A DNA stretch of 64,000 nucleotides from Bacteroidota bacterium (lineage in GTDB: Bacteria > Bacteroidota > Bacteroidia > Chitinophagales > BACL12): assembly GCA_016706255.1 (NCBI GenBank), contig JADJJZ010000003.1, positions 1,026,501 to 1,090,500 of the forward strand, read 5' to 3'. Made by a program: the position numbers and the translations under genes. The notes under the pieces were generated by a model, which did not search any database, was not told the origin of the DNA, and saw nothing but the letters and a program-made list of their open reading frames with translations. This document shows, piece after piece, positions 9,386-17,773 of this stretch (position 1 is its first letter; each line of letters begins with the position of its first letter).

Positions 9386-9811
9386 ATGAAAACAAATATT
9401 AAAGTAGATAATAATAACCCTAATTATTTTGAAGAGTTAGAAAAGGAGGAGCAACAAAAAGCTGAAGTTGAATTAAGTTGCTTGTTGTTAGACCTGCAAG
9501 CACGGGAGTTGAATGTGAAAAAAATGAAGGCTGAAATACGGCACATGATTTCTGAAACTGCTAAAAACAGAATTAGCCTTGCCAACGAAAAACTGAGAGG
9601 CTCAATGGAACAAATAGCTCTGGAAATGGATATCCGGCGTACAGAGAACGTAAAAGATAAACTATATTTCCTAAAAGAGGCTTTGACAGACAATATAATG
9701 GATACGGATAATACCTATTTAGGCAGCGAACCAATCTATAAGCCATTGCTCGAAAATGAAAATAGAAAAATAGTTTTAAATAAATTAATGCAGTTGATAA
9801 AGGAATTATGA
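9386..9811 (+). CDS. Small predicted coiled-coil protein
   Basis: The 141-aa soluble protein is rich in Glu, Lys and Leu. A long helical stretch from about residue 12 to 110 has heptad-like spacing (EELEKEEQQKAEVEL, then KMKAEIRHMISETAK). No family is recognised. It is preceded by an AT-rich leader with an inverted repeat. Its stop overlaps the ATG of the following deiminase-like gene as ATGA (9808-9811), which suggests translational coupling and possibly a physical partnership. The pairing is seen; the function is not known. Confidence 0.6.
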   Translation: MKTNIKVDNNNPNYFEELEKEEQQKAEVELSCLLLDLQARELNVKKMKAEIRHMISETAKNRISLANEKLRGSMEQIALEMDIRRTENVKDKLYFLKEALTDNIMDTDNTYLGSEPIYKPLLENENRKIVLNKLMQLIKEL

Positions 9812-10636
9812 TAACGGATAATATAAAGAACGTTATTTACCTTGCTGATGTTTTGTCGTCTAAAATGCCATCGTTTTACAAGCATTTTGTAAAGCTTATA
9901 GCTACTGCGGATTGGAATATGGTATCTTAAAAGGCACGGCAGATATTTGGGCGGTAGATTATATGCGGTGCAGTTGTCGAAAAACCAGTTTGTGCAGTAT
10001 ATTTTTAAGCCTGATTATTTGACTACCCGCAAGTATTTCCATTTATTAACCGATGCAGAGAGAGTATGGAGCAATTTGGAACTAGATACCGAAGTGGTTT
10101 CTTGTGATCTCGTATTAGATGGAGGTAACCTCGTTTATGAGAAAGATACATTAATTGTCACCGATAAAGTATTCACTGAAAATGCAGACAAAACCAAAAC
10201 TCAGGTAATTCAACTTTTGGAAAATTGTTTTCATGCACGGGTTATTGTCATACCGAGAGCCTATAATGATATATTCGGCCACGCAGATGGCAATGTCCGG
10301 TTTGTTAATACTGATACAGTTATAGTGAATGAGCCAGGAACGCAGTTAGAATACTTTAAAAAAGTAACCGATATCCTTAGAATAAATAAGTTAAAATATA
10401 TCTGTGCTCCCTATGGTTGCTTTGAATCCGGTCTAAGTGCAATGGGTTTGTATATTAATTATTTGCAAGTTGGGAATACTATTTTTCTTCCTGTATTTGA
10501 CATAGAACAGGATGCAAGAGGTGTGAAGTTTTTTGAGGATGTCTTCAGTGGCTGTAATATTATTCCGGTCAAATCAAAACAAATTGCAAAAAGGGGAGGG
10601 GTTTTAAGATGTGTTAGTTGGGGAGTTAAGATTTAG
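9808..10636 (+). pseudogene. Agmatine deiminase / peptidylarginine-deiminase-like protein, frameshifted twice
   Basis: From ATG 9808 the frame reads about 40 aa and then stops. The next expected motif (KGTADIWAVDYM) is in a second frame at about 9913-9965. The remainder (VQLSKNQFVQYIFKPDYL onward) is in a third frame to 10636. The catalytic elements of the guanidine-modifying superfamily are all present across frames: DIW and D, LDGGN, the GHADGNVRF block carrying His and Asp, and a C-terminal GGVLRCVSWG that supplies the nucleophilic Cys. Rejoined, it would be about 275 aa, shorter than classical agmatine deiminase (~350-370). The substrate is unknown. It overlaps the 3' end of the split HNH gene convergently. 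Confidence 0.7.
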
Positions 10637-10720
10637 ATAACCTGTCTTCCCAAATTTGCCTGATGCCGGGTGCAATTTTCAGAAACTCCACTTCATTAAA
10701 TTCATCTGTTTTAGCATTAT
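10626..10720 (-). pseudogene. 3' remnant of the HNH-like gene cut off by the IS21 element
   Basis: Read on the minus strand away from the IS, this sequence encodes NAKTDEFNEVEFLKIAPGI and ends IWEDRLSKS before a TAA. Removing the IS (10721-13341) and one copy of the 6-bp duplication joins it in frame to the 5' part (13342-13903), recreating CYWCNNAKTDEF, the usual continuation of this HNH type. Confidence 0.85.
10715..10720. repeat. Left target-site duplication of the IS21 element
   Basis: CATTAT directly abuts the left end of the IS (TGCA...) and is repeated directly after its right end at 13342-13347. A 6-bp duplication lies within the 4-8 bp range usual for IS21 elements. Confidence 0.85.
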
Positions 10721-10893
10721 TGCAAAAATCGGTGAAATTGACCACCCCGCGCCGATTTAAACTGACCACCTAAGGCCGGTTGAAATTGACCACCTGAGGC
10801 CGGACGAAATTGACCACCAAAAATTAAGTTTAGGTTCATGTTGATTTGGTAGCACTAATATACACAGTTTTGAGCAATCAAATTGTGCAAAAA

Positions 10894-12444
10894 GTGCCAA
10901 ATAATCCAATCAGTATGAGTAAAATAAGACATATACTTCGCCTACATAGCCAAGGCCACAGTAAATTACAAATTGCAACCCAAACCGGTGTTGCCCGTAA
11001 TACGCTCAAAAAATATTTACAAACGTTTTTGTCGAGTGGATTGACTATTGAACAAATAAATACGTTAAGTGACAAGTCATTAGAGGATTTGTTTATTAAA
11101 GTTGAAGCTCCACGTGTGAATGATAAAATTGTTGCCCTGGTTGCATTGCTCCCGCATTATGACAAAGAATTAAAACGTAAAGGAGTAACCCGAAAATTAC
11201 TTTGGGAAGAATATAAACAGTTACATCCGGATGGTTTTGGCTTGAGTCAGTTTAAATATTATTATACCGAATGGAAGGGTCAAATGAATCCTACCATGCA
11301 TCAGGAACATAAAGCGGGAAATAAATTGTTTGTTGATTTTGCAGGTAATAAAATGCAAGTCATTAATCGTCATACTGGAGAAATAACCACTGTTGAAATT
11401 TTTGTAGCGATACTCGGTGCTAGTCAATTAACTTATGTTGAAGCTGTTGCCTCACAACAAAAGGAAGATTTTATAGCTGCATGTGAAAGGGCAATTTTAT
11501 TTATTGGTGGTGTTCCTGCTGCCATTGTTCCGGATAATTTAAAATCGGCTGTGAATAAAAGCAGCAGATATGAGCCTACAATAAATGAATCATTTGCAGA
11601 TTTTGCTGAGCATTATGGCACTACTATTTTGCCGGCCCGCGCTTATAAACCGAGAGATAAAGCACTGGTTGAAAATGCAGTGCGCCTTGTTTACACACGA
11701 ATTTATGCAAAACTCAGGGGCATAACGTTTTTTTCTTTAGAAGAACTCAATGCAGCAATACTTATTGCACTAGAGGCGCACAACAATGGCCCTCTAAAAG
11801 GCCGGAACTACAGTCGCAGGCAGCAGTTTAATGATATTGAGGTATCTGCGCTTGCTCCGTTACCTACGTTGCGCTATGAGCTTAAAAAACAGCATTTTGC
11901 CACTGTTATGAAAAATGGTCATGTTTGTTTAGGTGCCGATAAACATTATTACAGCGTCCCTTATCGATTTATTAAAAAGAAGGTGAAATTGTTATACTCG
12001 GTCCATAGTGTAGAAATATTTTATCACTATGAACGCATTGCATTGCATACTAGGGATAAAACTCCGCATGGTTATACAACCGAAAAAGACCACATGGCTT
12101 CTACCCATCAGTTTGTTAGCGATTGGTCACCTGAAATGTTTATTAACTGGGCTGCCACGATACATGAAAATGTTCATGCGTATGTCAAATCAGTATTAGC
12201 CGTTAAAAAGCATCCTGAACAAGCCTATAAATCATGTTTAGGCATATTAGCACTAGGAAAAAAGTATGGCAATGAACGGTTGATTAACGCCTGCAAACGC
12301 GGATTAAATTATGGTGTTTACAACTACAAACTAATCAATGAAATACTTCTAAAAGGTTTAGATACAATTACAGATGAAGAAATAAGCGAACAGCTCAAAA
12401 TGCCGGCACATGATAATATACGCGGTGAAAACTATTATCAATAA
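10894..12444 (+). CDS. istA: IS21 transposase IstA
   Basis: IstA is the DDE transposase of IS21. An N-terminal helix-turn-helix (IRHILRLHSQGHSKLQIA, then VARNTLKKYL) is followed by a catalytic core with FVDFAG (D148), PDN (D214) and ALVEN (E260), numbered from the GTG at 10894. An open frame extends back to TTG 10846, and an ATG lies at 10915. I chose the GTG because it gives the usual short leader (PNNPISMSKIRHIL) before the HTH. istB follows after 25 bp. About 516 aa, normal for the family. Confidence 0.95.
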   Translation: MPNNPISMSKIRHILRLHSQGHSKLQIATQTGVARNTLKKYLQTFLSSGLTIEQINTLSDKSLEDLFIKVEAPRVNDKIVALVALLPHYDKELKRKGVTRKLLWEEYKQLHPDGFGLSQFKYYYTEWKGQMNPTMHQEHKAGNKLFVDFAGNKMQVINRHTGEITTVEIFVAILGASQLTYVEAVASQQKEDFIAACERAILFIGGVPAAIVPDNLKSAVNKSSRYEPTINESFADFAEHYGTTILPARAYKPRDKALVENAVRLVYTRIYAKLRGITFFSLEELNAAILIALEAHNNGPLKGRNYSRRQQFNDIEVSALAPLPTLRYELKKQHFATVMKNGHVCLGADKHYYSVPYRFIKKKVKLLYSVHSVEIFYHYERIALHTRDKTPHGYTTEKDHMASTHQFVSDWSPEMFINWAATIHENVHAYVKSVLAVKKHPEQAYKSCLGILALGKKYGNERLINACKRGLNYGVYNYKLINEILLKGLDTITDEEISEQLKMPAHDNIRGENYYQ

Positions 12445-12469
12445 TAACTAAATATATTAAATAAAAAAA

Positions 12470-13207
12470 ATGAATACTACAACATTATCAAAAATGCAAA
12501 AAATGCACTTGTATGGGATGTACAGGGCATTTAAAACCAATCTGGAATCTGAAAATCAACCATTACAAACTGCTGATGAAATCGTGGCAGAGTTAATATT
12601 ATCGGAGTGGGAAGACCGGCAGAATCGGTCCATTGAACGACAATTAAAAAACGCAAAGTTTAGATACAAAGCAGCAATAGAAGATATATTTTATGATGAC
12701 ACCAGAAATTTTGACAAGAATCAAATGATGCGTTTTGCCGAATGCAGTTTTATAAATAAAAAAGAGAATATTATTATTACAGGTAGTACAGGAATCGGTA
12801 AAAGTTATATTGCATCAGCTATTGGTCATCAAGCTTGCAGTTTGGGTTATCGAGTAATGTATTTTAATACCACAAAATTATTTGCAAAATTAAAAATGGC
12901 AAAAGCTGACGGGTCGTATATGAAAGAAATAACGAAATTAGAGCGTCAGCACCTGCTCATATTAGATGATTTTGGTATACAACCCTTCGATGCTCAAAGC
13001 AGATCGGCGCTCATGGAAATAATAGAAGACCGGCATGGTAAAACTTCAATTATTATCACTTCACAGCTTCCTGTAAGCAAATGGTATGAAGTAATCGGTG
13101 AAAAAACAGTAGCAGATGCCATTTTGGACCGAATAATACATGGTGCACATCGGCTTGAACTTATTGGAGAATCTTTAAGAAAAAAAACACCGATTATCCA
13201 GGAATAA
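12470..13207 (+). CDS. istB: IS21 helper ATPase IstB
   Basis: The 245-aa AAA+ ATPase is related to DnaC. Walker A is GSTGIGKS at residues 105-112 and Walker B is LLILDDFGIQPFD. An N-terminal helical segment (LHLYGMYRAFKT-like) resembles the DNA-binding part of IstB. IstB assembles on DNA, selects target sites and stimulates IstA. It lies 25 bp downstream of istA on the same strand. Confidence 0.95.
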   Translation: MNTTTLSKMQKMHLYGMYRAFKTNLESENQPLQTADEIVAELILSEWEDRQNRSIERQLKNAKFRYKAAIEDIFYDDTRNFDKNQMMRFAECSFINKKENIIITGSTGIGKSYIASAIGHQACSLGYRVMYFNTTKLFAKLKMAKADGSYMKEITKLERQHLLILDDFGIQPFDAQSRSALMEIIEDRHGKTSIIITSQLPVSKWYEVIGEKTVADAILDRIIHGAHRLELIGESLRKKTPIIQE

Positions 13208-13258
13208 AAAAAGATATTATCTTTATAAAAATAAACTATTTTTTTAACACCAAAAAAA

Positions 13259-13903
13259 TTACATTAACCTAAAAACTTCGCCAGCAAAAATGGTGGTCAA
13301 TTTGCTTCGGCCTGATGTGGTCAATTTAACCGGCCTGTGCACATTATTGCACCAATAACAGCAAGGGACACAATTATCTTTAAAATACTCAAGATTTGGT
13401 TCCCTTCTATCAATTTCCATTGACCATCCTCGTGTAATCTGTTTTTTAAATATTTTCCTATGTTTAACCAGTTGTTTTATTTGATCGATAGTTGTTTTGC
13501 AATAATAACATTGGTCTTCAGAAATGATTTTTTCAAATTCATTAATTGATAGTTTGAAGGGGAATTTGTTTTTAACATAATCCTCCATTTGCTTTTCAAT
13601 ATTATTCTTTTCCAGAATTTTCAACTCTTCAATCTCTTTGTATATTTTATTTATAGTATTGTATGGCTCTGGGAAAAGATTCTCATCAACACTTTCATTT
13701 TGCCAATATATTTCAATATATTCTTTTAATTTTTCATTATTTAGGATTAATTCAAAATTTTGAAACTCGTGCCAGTTTATTGGGTTTTCGCCTTTTCTTA
13801 CTGATGCATACAAGAATATATTCAATTTGCTATTAAAGCTGGCTACTGCTTTTGCAAGGTATTTAACTGCATGTGGCGACTGTGTTAAAAATGGATTATT
13901 CAT
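13259..13903 (-). pseudogene. 5' part of an HNH-nuclease-like gene, disrupted by IS21
   Basis: The native part is 13342-13903; the last ~27 codons (from HRPVKLTTSG) are read from the IS right end and are not original. It has a helical N-terminal region, then a zinc-type pair CYYC, a central EIDRREPNLEYFKDN block and CCYWCNN, which resembles an HNH/treble-clef nuclease. The insertion falls inside the second cysteine knuckle. The missing C-terminus (AKTDEF to DRLSKS) survives at 10626-10720. The ancestral protein would be about 217 aa. It reads as a probable island nuclease; its target is unknown. Confidence 0.75.
13342..13347. repeat. Right target-site duplication of the IS21 element
   Basis: CATTAT follows the right IS end (...TGTGCA) directly and matches the hexamer at 10715-10720. 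Confidence 0.85.
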
Positions 13904-13957
13904 AATTTCCTTTGCTTATTGTGGCATATAAATTTATACTCAATTACTTAATTATTT

Positions 13958-15250
13958 TCATTTCAGTTCATTGTCAAGACTCTCTAAGTATTGGATCATT
14001 CCATCACTTTTTTCATTCATCCCTTCACTCATATCAAATATAGCATCAAGTTGTTTAACTATTTGATCCCAGATCTCCGTATTGTCATTCCCGATATAAT
14101 ATTCAGTAAAAAGATTTTTTGTCAAATCAATGTTTTTTTCATTATTAAAATAAAATGTAATAATATGTTCGGCATAAGCTTTTCTTGTCCCATCATCGAA
14201 ACCACTAACTAATTTTGGCAAATCCCTATTCTTTAAGTATGTCAAGTTCTCAAAAATTATTTGATTTAAATCCGTATCTTGTTTGTCAAAGTAAAGCGCA
14301 CCCTTTTCATATACTAATGTTATATAAGGGGTAAATTTTCCATTGGGCAGTTCATTACTCATATTACAAGCATAGAAAGTGTAGAAATATCCAAGTTGTG
14401 CATATAAATTTATTTTTAATTTGTTATTATTAAAATCAATGGCCTGATAACCCCCTTCAAAGGAAAATATTGATTTAAATGTGTTTGTAGAAATTTGCTG
14501 AAAAAAATTGTAATTATAAGTGTGAGCACCCCCAGTATAATAGTAGGTAAGCAATTCAGGTATATTATCACCATCGATATCTGTAAAAATATACTTTCGC
14601 CAATTATTTTGTTCCTGTAAGTCTGTAGAATCAGGAAATTTTGAAAGTTGGGTATAGGTTGTATCAATAATGAGGATAATTTTGTCGGGGTCAAAGCCAT
14701 TTGATTCGATAACACTCGATGCTTGTGATTTTATTAATGGAGGTTGAATATAGTCAACTTTAGGAGAAGTTGGACTTTTATCTGATATGGTTGATTTACT
14801 TTCATTTTGATTGATCAATAAAAAGTAAATCAGTAGCCCTATAAAAATAACAATTATAAAAAATAAAGGGATACCTAAAGATTCTTTTCCTTTTTCCGAT
14901 TCATTTTTGGTTTTAGTTTCAAGATCCTCATATGTTTTTCTTAGTTCTTCTTGCTTCTTTCGATATTCCTCTTCAAATTTACGGCGCAAATCCTCTTCCT
15001 TTTTTTTTAGATCATCGCTATTTGGTCTTGAAGCCTTAAAGTAGCTTAATCTTAAATCGTAATCTTTTCTTTTATCGTTTTTTGATAATATTTCATATGC
15101 TTCTAATATTTCTTTGAACCTTTCTTCAAAGAATTTTTCTCCATTATTTTTATCTGAGTGAAATTTATTCGATAGTTTACGATAGGCACTTTTTATTTCT
15201 TGCTCATTGGCCTTTTCTGAAATACCTAATATGTAATAGTAGTCTCGCAC
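13958..15250 (-). CDS. Membrane-anchored J-domain protein with unknown C-terminal domain
   Basis: The 430-aa protein starts with a J domain (residues 1-65: DYYYILGISEKANEQEIKSA, ending EAYEIL). The canonical HPD tripeptide, needed to stimulate Hsp70 ATPase, reads H-S-D here (KFHSDKN). A charged coiled coil follows (about 78-120, KKEEDLRRKFEEEYRKKQEE), then one transmembrane helix (about 128-150, FFIIVIFIGLLIYFLLI). The C-terminal ~270 residues would sit across the membrane and resemble no family I know; they contain YIFTDIDGDNIPELLTYY, like an FG-GAP/EF-type Asp-rich turn. The 15259 gene ends 8 bp upstream, so the two are probably one operon. Confidence 0.75.
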   Translation of the reverse strand: MRDYYYILGISEKANEQEIKSAYRKLSNKFHSDKNNGEKFFEERFKEILEAYEILSKNDKRKDYDLRLSYFKASRPNSDDLKKKEEDLRRKFEEEYRKKQEELRKTYEDLETKTKNESEKGKESLGIPLFFIIVIFIGLLIYFLLINQNESKSTISDKSPTSPKVDYIQPPLIKSQASSVIESNGFDPDKIILIIDTTYTQLSKFPDSTDLQEQNNWRKYIFTDIDGDNIPELLTYYYTGGAHTYNYNFFQQISTNTFKSIFSFEGGYQAIDFNNNKLKINLYAQLGYFYTFYACNMSNELPNGKFTPYITLVYEKGALYFDKQDTDLNQIIFENLTYLKNRDLPKLVSGFDDGTRKAYAEHIITFYFNNEKNIDLTKNLFTEYYIGNDNTEIWDQIVKQLDAIFDMSEGMNEKSDGMIQYLESLDNELK

Positions 15251-15258
15251 AATTATTT

Positions 15259-15627
15259 TTATTTATATTGTTCAGATTCTTTTAGATATTCCTCCCAAAG
15301 TATTGCTTTATTAGAGTTAATATTATCCTCTATAAATTGGATTCCTTCATCAGAGAGTTCACCAACCTTTCTAAATGGCTCCCACTCAATCCTTTTAAGA
15401 AGTTTTGCTCTAACGAAATGGGTATTATTAAAAGTTAATTCAAAGTTGTTACCTTTTTCATCATTTATTCTGATATGTTCCGGTTTCATTAAAATATTTC
15501 CGGGGTATCTTTTGGATGAAGTCAACATTACTCCGATAAAGAAGCCCGAATCATAATCTTCTAAGTAAACTATAGGATGATAAGCCTCCGAAGATTTCCT
15601 TCCGAAAAATATTTCTCCTTTGATCAT
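15259..15627 (-). CDS. Small hypothetical protein, possibly PemK/MazF-like fold
   Basis: The 122-aa protein starts MIKGEIFFGRKSSEAYHPIV. The pattern of a short N-terminal strand, HPIVYL, FIGVMLTSS, NILM and a later HFVRAKLLKRI recalls small SH3-like PemK/MazF or kinase-fold toxins, but no catalytic residue set can be confirmed by eye. It is the first gene of a two-gene unit with the membrane J-domain gene (8-bp gap). An antitoxin is not seen next to it. Treat as hypothetical. Confidence 0.6.
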   Translation of the reverse strand: MIKGEIFFGRKSSEAYHPIVYLEDYDSGFFIGVMLTSSKRYPGNILMKPEHIRINDEKGNNFELTFNNTHFVRAKLLKRIEWEPFRKVGELSDEGIQFIEDNINSNKAILWEEYLKESEQYK

Positions 15628-15698
15628 TGCTTAATGCTTTTTGATTAACATAAAATAGTTTCTCAAAAATAGAGCTTTCTGCCCTAAAACTCCCAATT

Positions 15699-15764
15699 TT
15701 TACCCCAAAACTAAAAACCCTTGTAAAGGATTGATTTACAAGAGTTTATACTTGATTATCGATC
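15699..15764. repeat. Attachment-site-like direct repeat, distal copy
   Basis: This ~66-bp stretch from TTTACCCCAAAACTAAAAA to GATC matches 17526-17594 at most positions, with scattered differences. It contains a palindromic core (near-complementary arms around ATTGATTTACAAG). The other copy covers the 3' end of tRNA-Lys, so this is a candidate att site left by site-specific integration at the tRNA. A truncated tyrosine recombinase starts 172 bp downstream. Confidence 0.65.
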
Positions 15765-15911
15765 ACATTAGAATTATTGAAATTGTTTCCGATTACACCC
15801 TATCTTTATCAATGCTCTGTTTAAAAAGGGTTCATCTGTTTGACGATGCTTTCAAAAGTCAAATAAATTCAACAAATGAGCCAAATGCTTACCTACTTTC
15901 ACTTTTTGGAG

Positions 15912-15919
15912 TATATTTG
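15912..15919 (+). promoter_or_regulatory. Candidate -7 box for the recombinase fragment
   Basis: TATATTTG fits TAnnTTTG and lies 16 bp before the ATG at 15936. No clear -33 element is visible. Confidence 0.35.
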
Positions 15920-15935
15920 ATATAAATTCAATAAC

Positions 15936-16160
15936 ATGTATATAGCAGCAGTTACAACCAATTTACGCAAAGACAAAATGAACAAAAAAGGCATGGTCCC
16001 TGTCAACTTTAGGGTTGTAAAAGACCAGAAAATTTATTATGTTACAACTGATACTAAACTAACTGCCGATGAATGGGGTGAAAAAAATAATAGGCATATA
16101 AATGCTAGATATTGTCCTAGATGCCAAGAAGACCCATGCATGTGTAGCGATATTGACTAG
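15936..16160 (+). pseudogene. Tyrosine recombinase N-terminal (arm-binding) fragment with a foreign cysteine-rich tail
   Basis: The first ~52 residues (TTNLRKDKMNKKGMVPVNF, then YVTTDTKLTADEWGEKN) match the N-terminal arm-DNA-binding domain of Bacteroidota phage/ICE integrases. The core-binding and catalytic domains are missing. The protein instead ends HINARYCPRCQEDPCMCSD, nearly the same tail as the gene encoded on the opposite strand just downstream. The matching DNA is an inverted repeat, so the fragment is probably a recombination product. It lies between the two att-like repeats, as expected for an element remnant. Confidence 0.6.
16123..16151 (+). repeat. Inverted repeat, arm 1 (encodes a CQEDPCMCSD tail)
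   Basis: These 29 bp match the reverse complement of 16285-16313 at 27 positions. Both arms encode the same Cys-rich peptide in their own genes, facing each other tail to tail with 133 bp between. Confidence 0.85.
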
Positions 16161-16269
16161 GTCGCTTAAATTATGAGTTATGCCAAAGGTTAACCAGTGA
16201 GGCACATAATCATCAATAAATCCAAATTAAGGTATTTATATTTGTATTACTTATTAGTTGGTGTTTAAA

Positions 16270-17152
16270 TTATTCAGCATCGGGATCACTACACATGCAT
16301 GGGTCTTCTTGACAATAAGGGCAAGATGTATCCCGTTCAATATAACTATCTTCTAAATCTCGTTTCATACTTTCATAAGCTTGATTGTTTTGATAACTAG
16401 AATAATTTTCCTCATCATTTTGAGTGTTTTCTTTTGCATAGTCCCAGCCATATTTTATAAACATCAAATGAAGCCTATCAAATTCGCTTGGTGCAAATAT
16501 ATCTATGGCAAAAATATCATAGGGTGTTGAGAGTAATTTGATCTTTCAGATGGAGAATCTTCTAAAACACTTTGAATCAAATTTTTGTGACGTGCTTCGG
16601 ATTCTAAATATTGCTGCCAGTGATACACTTCGCCATAATAATAACTTCCATAAAATATAAATTCCGGGTGAGTTTTCATTTCGTTAATTGTTTCTAAATC
16701 AAATTGATTTAACCTGCCAAATAAATAGTAGGCATATTTCTCTAGTAATGGAAAATTACTTTCTCTCAGAAATATATAAATTTTTTGTAGTTTAAATCTT
16801 TATTTTCATATAAGTATTTAAAGACTATTTGATCTTGTGTCTCTAATAGTAATGGATACCTTATAAAATCTTTATTGAGGATATAATAGAATACTTTTCT
16901 GCGGGGCGAAAAATTAATTCGCCCAGTTAAGAGGATTTCCGGAGTCAATGGAGGATCTTCTTGGTTTAATAAATTATCTCGTATTAGCATATAAGGTCTG
17001 CAAATGGTTTCTCCCCTTATAATATAAATTTTTTTGTCGTAAATTTTTGTAAATTCATAGATAATATCATCCCCCATTTCATTAGTAATGCCTGGAAATG
17101 ATTTAAATACTTTTTCATAAACTAATGATTTGTTGGGTTGATGTTTAAACAT
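16270..17152 (-). pseudogene. Hypothetical protein with Cys-rich C-terminal tail, two frameshifts
   Basis: From ATG 17152 the first frame reads to 16766 (FKHQPNKSLVYEKVFKSF, then RKVFYYILNKDFIRYPLLLE). The sequence continues in a second frame from about 16785 to 16530 (LRESNFPLLEKYAYYLFG, then EMKTHPEFIFYGSYYYGE) and in a third frame to 16270 (STPYDIFAIDIFAPSEFDR, ending CPYCQEDPCMCSDPDAE). Rejoined it is about 290 aa, soluble, rich in Tyr and Phe, of no family I recognise. The C-x2-C-x5-C-x-C tail could bind zinc and is shared with the recombinase fragment at 15936. It lies inside the tRNA-linked element. Confidence 0.55.
16285..16313 (-). repeat. Inverted repeat, arm 2
   Basis: This is the partner of 16123-16151 (27 of 29 positions). 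It encodes the same QEDPCMCSD tail on the minus strand. Confidence 0.85.
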
Positions 17153-17525
17153 ATCTATCAGGTTTTAAATTGTATTTATCAGGTATACGTCTTTAGGCTG
17201 TTTTTAACACTGGCTTTCGTATTTTATAAAATTCTCTCAATTTACCTTCTGAGTTTAGAACTCTATTTATTGGCTGTGTCAAAGCCTCTAAACTTAAGTT
17301 AAAAGCTTATTTTCTTCAATTCTAGTAAAAATCATTAACCTTGATTAAACTCATTATTCAATAATTATGTGTTAAAGATAAACTATTAGTAAAAAAAATT
17401 CGATAACACTCAATTTGCCCATAGTTTGCGGTGCTTTGGATTGGTTTTGAAATGAAGTTGGTTCGTATGTAAAGCTTGTATTATTGAGAAAGGAGAGCAA
17501 CTAGCGAAGCATTGTTTACCCAATG
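17153..17525. other. Noncoding gap left of the tRNA repeat
   Basis: This AT-rich stretch has no ORF with coding character and no hairpin-plus-T-run I can support. It ends with a short duplicated GTTTACCC (17508 and 17525 regions) running into the att-like repeat. Confidence 0.5.
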
Positions 17526-17594
17526 TTTACCCCAAAACTAAAAAACCCTCGTAAATCATTGATTTACAAGGGTTTATGCTTGATTAGCGTGATC
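17526..17594. repeat. Attachment-site-like direct repeat, tRNA-proximal copy
   Basis: This copy shares ~66 bp with 15699-15764 and runs through the hairpin AAACCCTCGTAAATC / GATTTACAAGGGTTT into the last bases of tRNA-Lys (GATC plus discriminator). The hairpin may also serve as the tRNA transcription terminator. Integration at tRNA 3' ends with such repeats is classic for tyrosine recombinases. Confidence 0.65.
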
Positions 17595-17662
17595 CCGCTG
17601 GGACTCGAACCCAGGACCCCAACATTAAAAGTGTTATGCTCTACCAACTGAGCTACGGAATC
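17590..17662 (-). tRNA. tRNA-Lys (anticodon TTT)
   Basis: The 73-nt cloverleaf on the minus strand has acceptor stem GATTCCG/CGGGATC with one T-G wobble, D arm GCTCAGTTGGTAGAGC, anticodon loop CTTTTAA (anticodon TTT, Lys), and T arm with GGTTCGAGTCC. The discriminator is A and CCA is not encoded, as is usual in Bacteroidota. The 3' end adjoins an att-like repeat. Confidence 0.97.
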
Positions 17663-17773
17663 GAAATCACCTATGTTTTGATATTAAAGGCAGCAATATT
17701 TTGCACCCCTTTTTTTCAAAAGTGTCGCAAAGATACAACCTTTAGTGGTAAATAAAAATAATGTGGAAAAGAA

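Larger units (their letters stand above)
10721..13341 (+). mobile_element. Complete IS21-family insertion sequence (2621 bp)
   Basis: The element starts TGCAAAAATCGGTGAAATTG and ends with the imperfect inverse (reverse complement TGCACAGGCCGGTTAAATTG), continuing as GACCAC on both sides. The left end carries four spaced copies of a GAAATTGACCACC-like motif (10734, 10757, 10782, 10806) and the right end two (about 13292 and 13317 on the opposite strand). These multiple terminal repeats are typical transposase binding sites of IS21. It encodes istA and istB and is flanked by CATTAT on both sides. Both genes are intact, so it may still be mobile. It lies inside an HNH-like gene. Confidence 0.93.

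Noticed and set aside
15731..15925. 64-aa frame starting inside the att-like repeat
   Set aside because: It begins in the repeat and shows no coding character.
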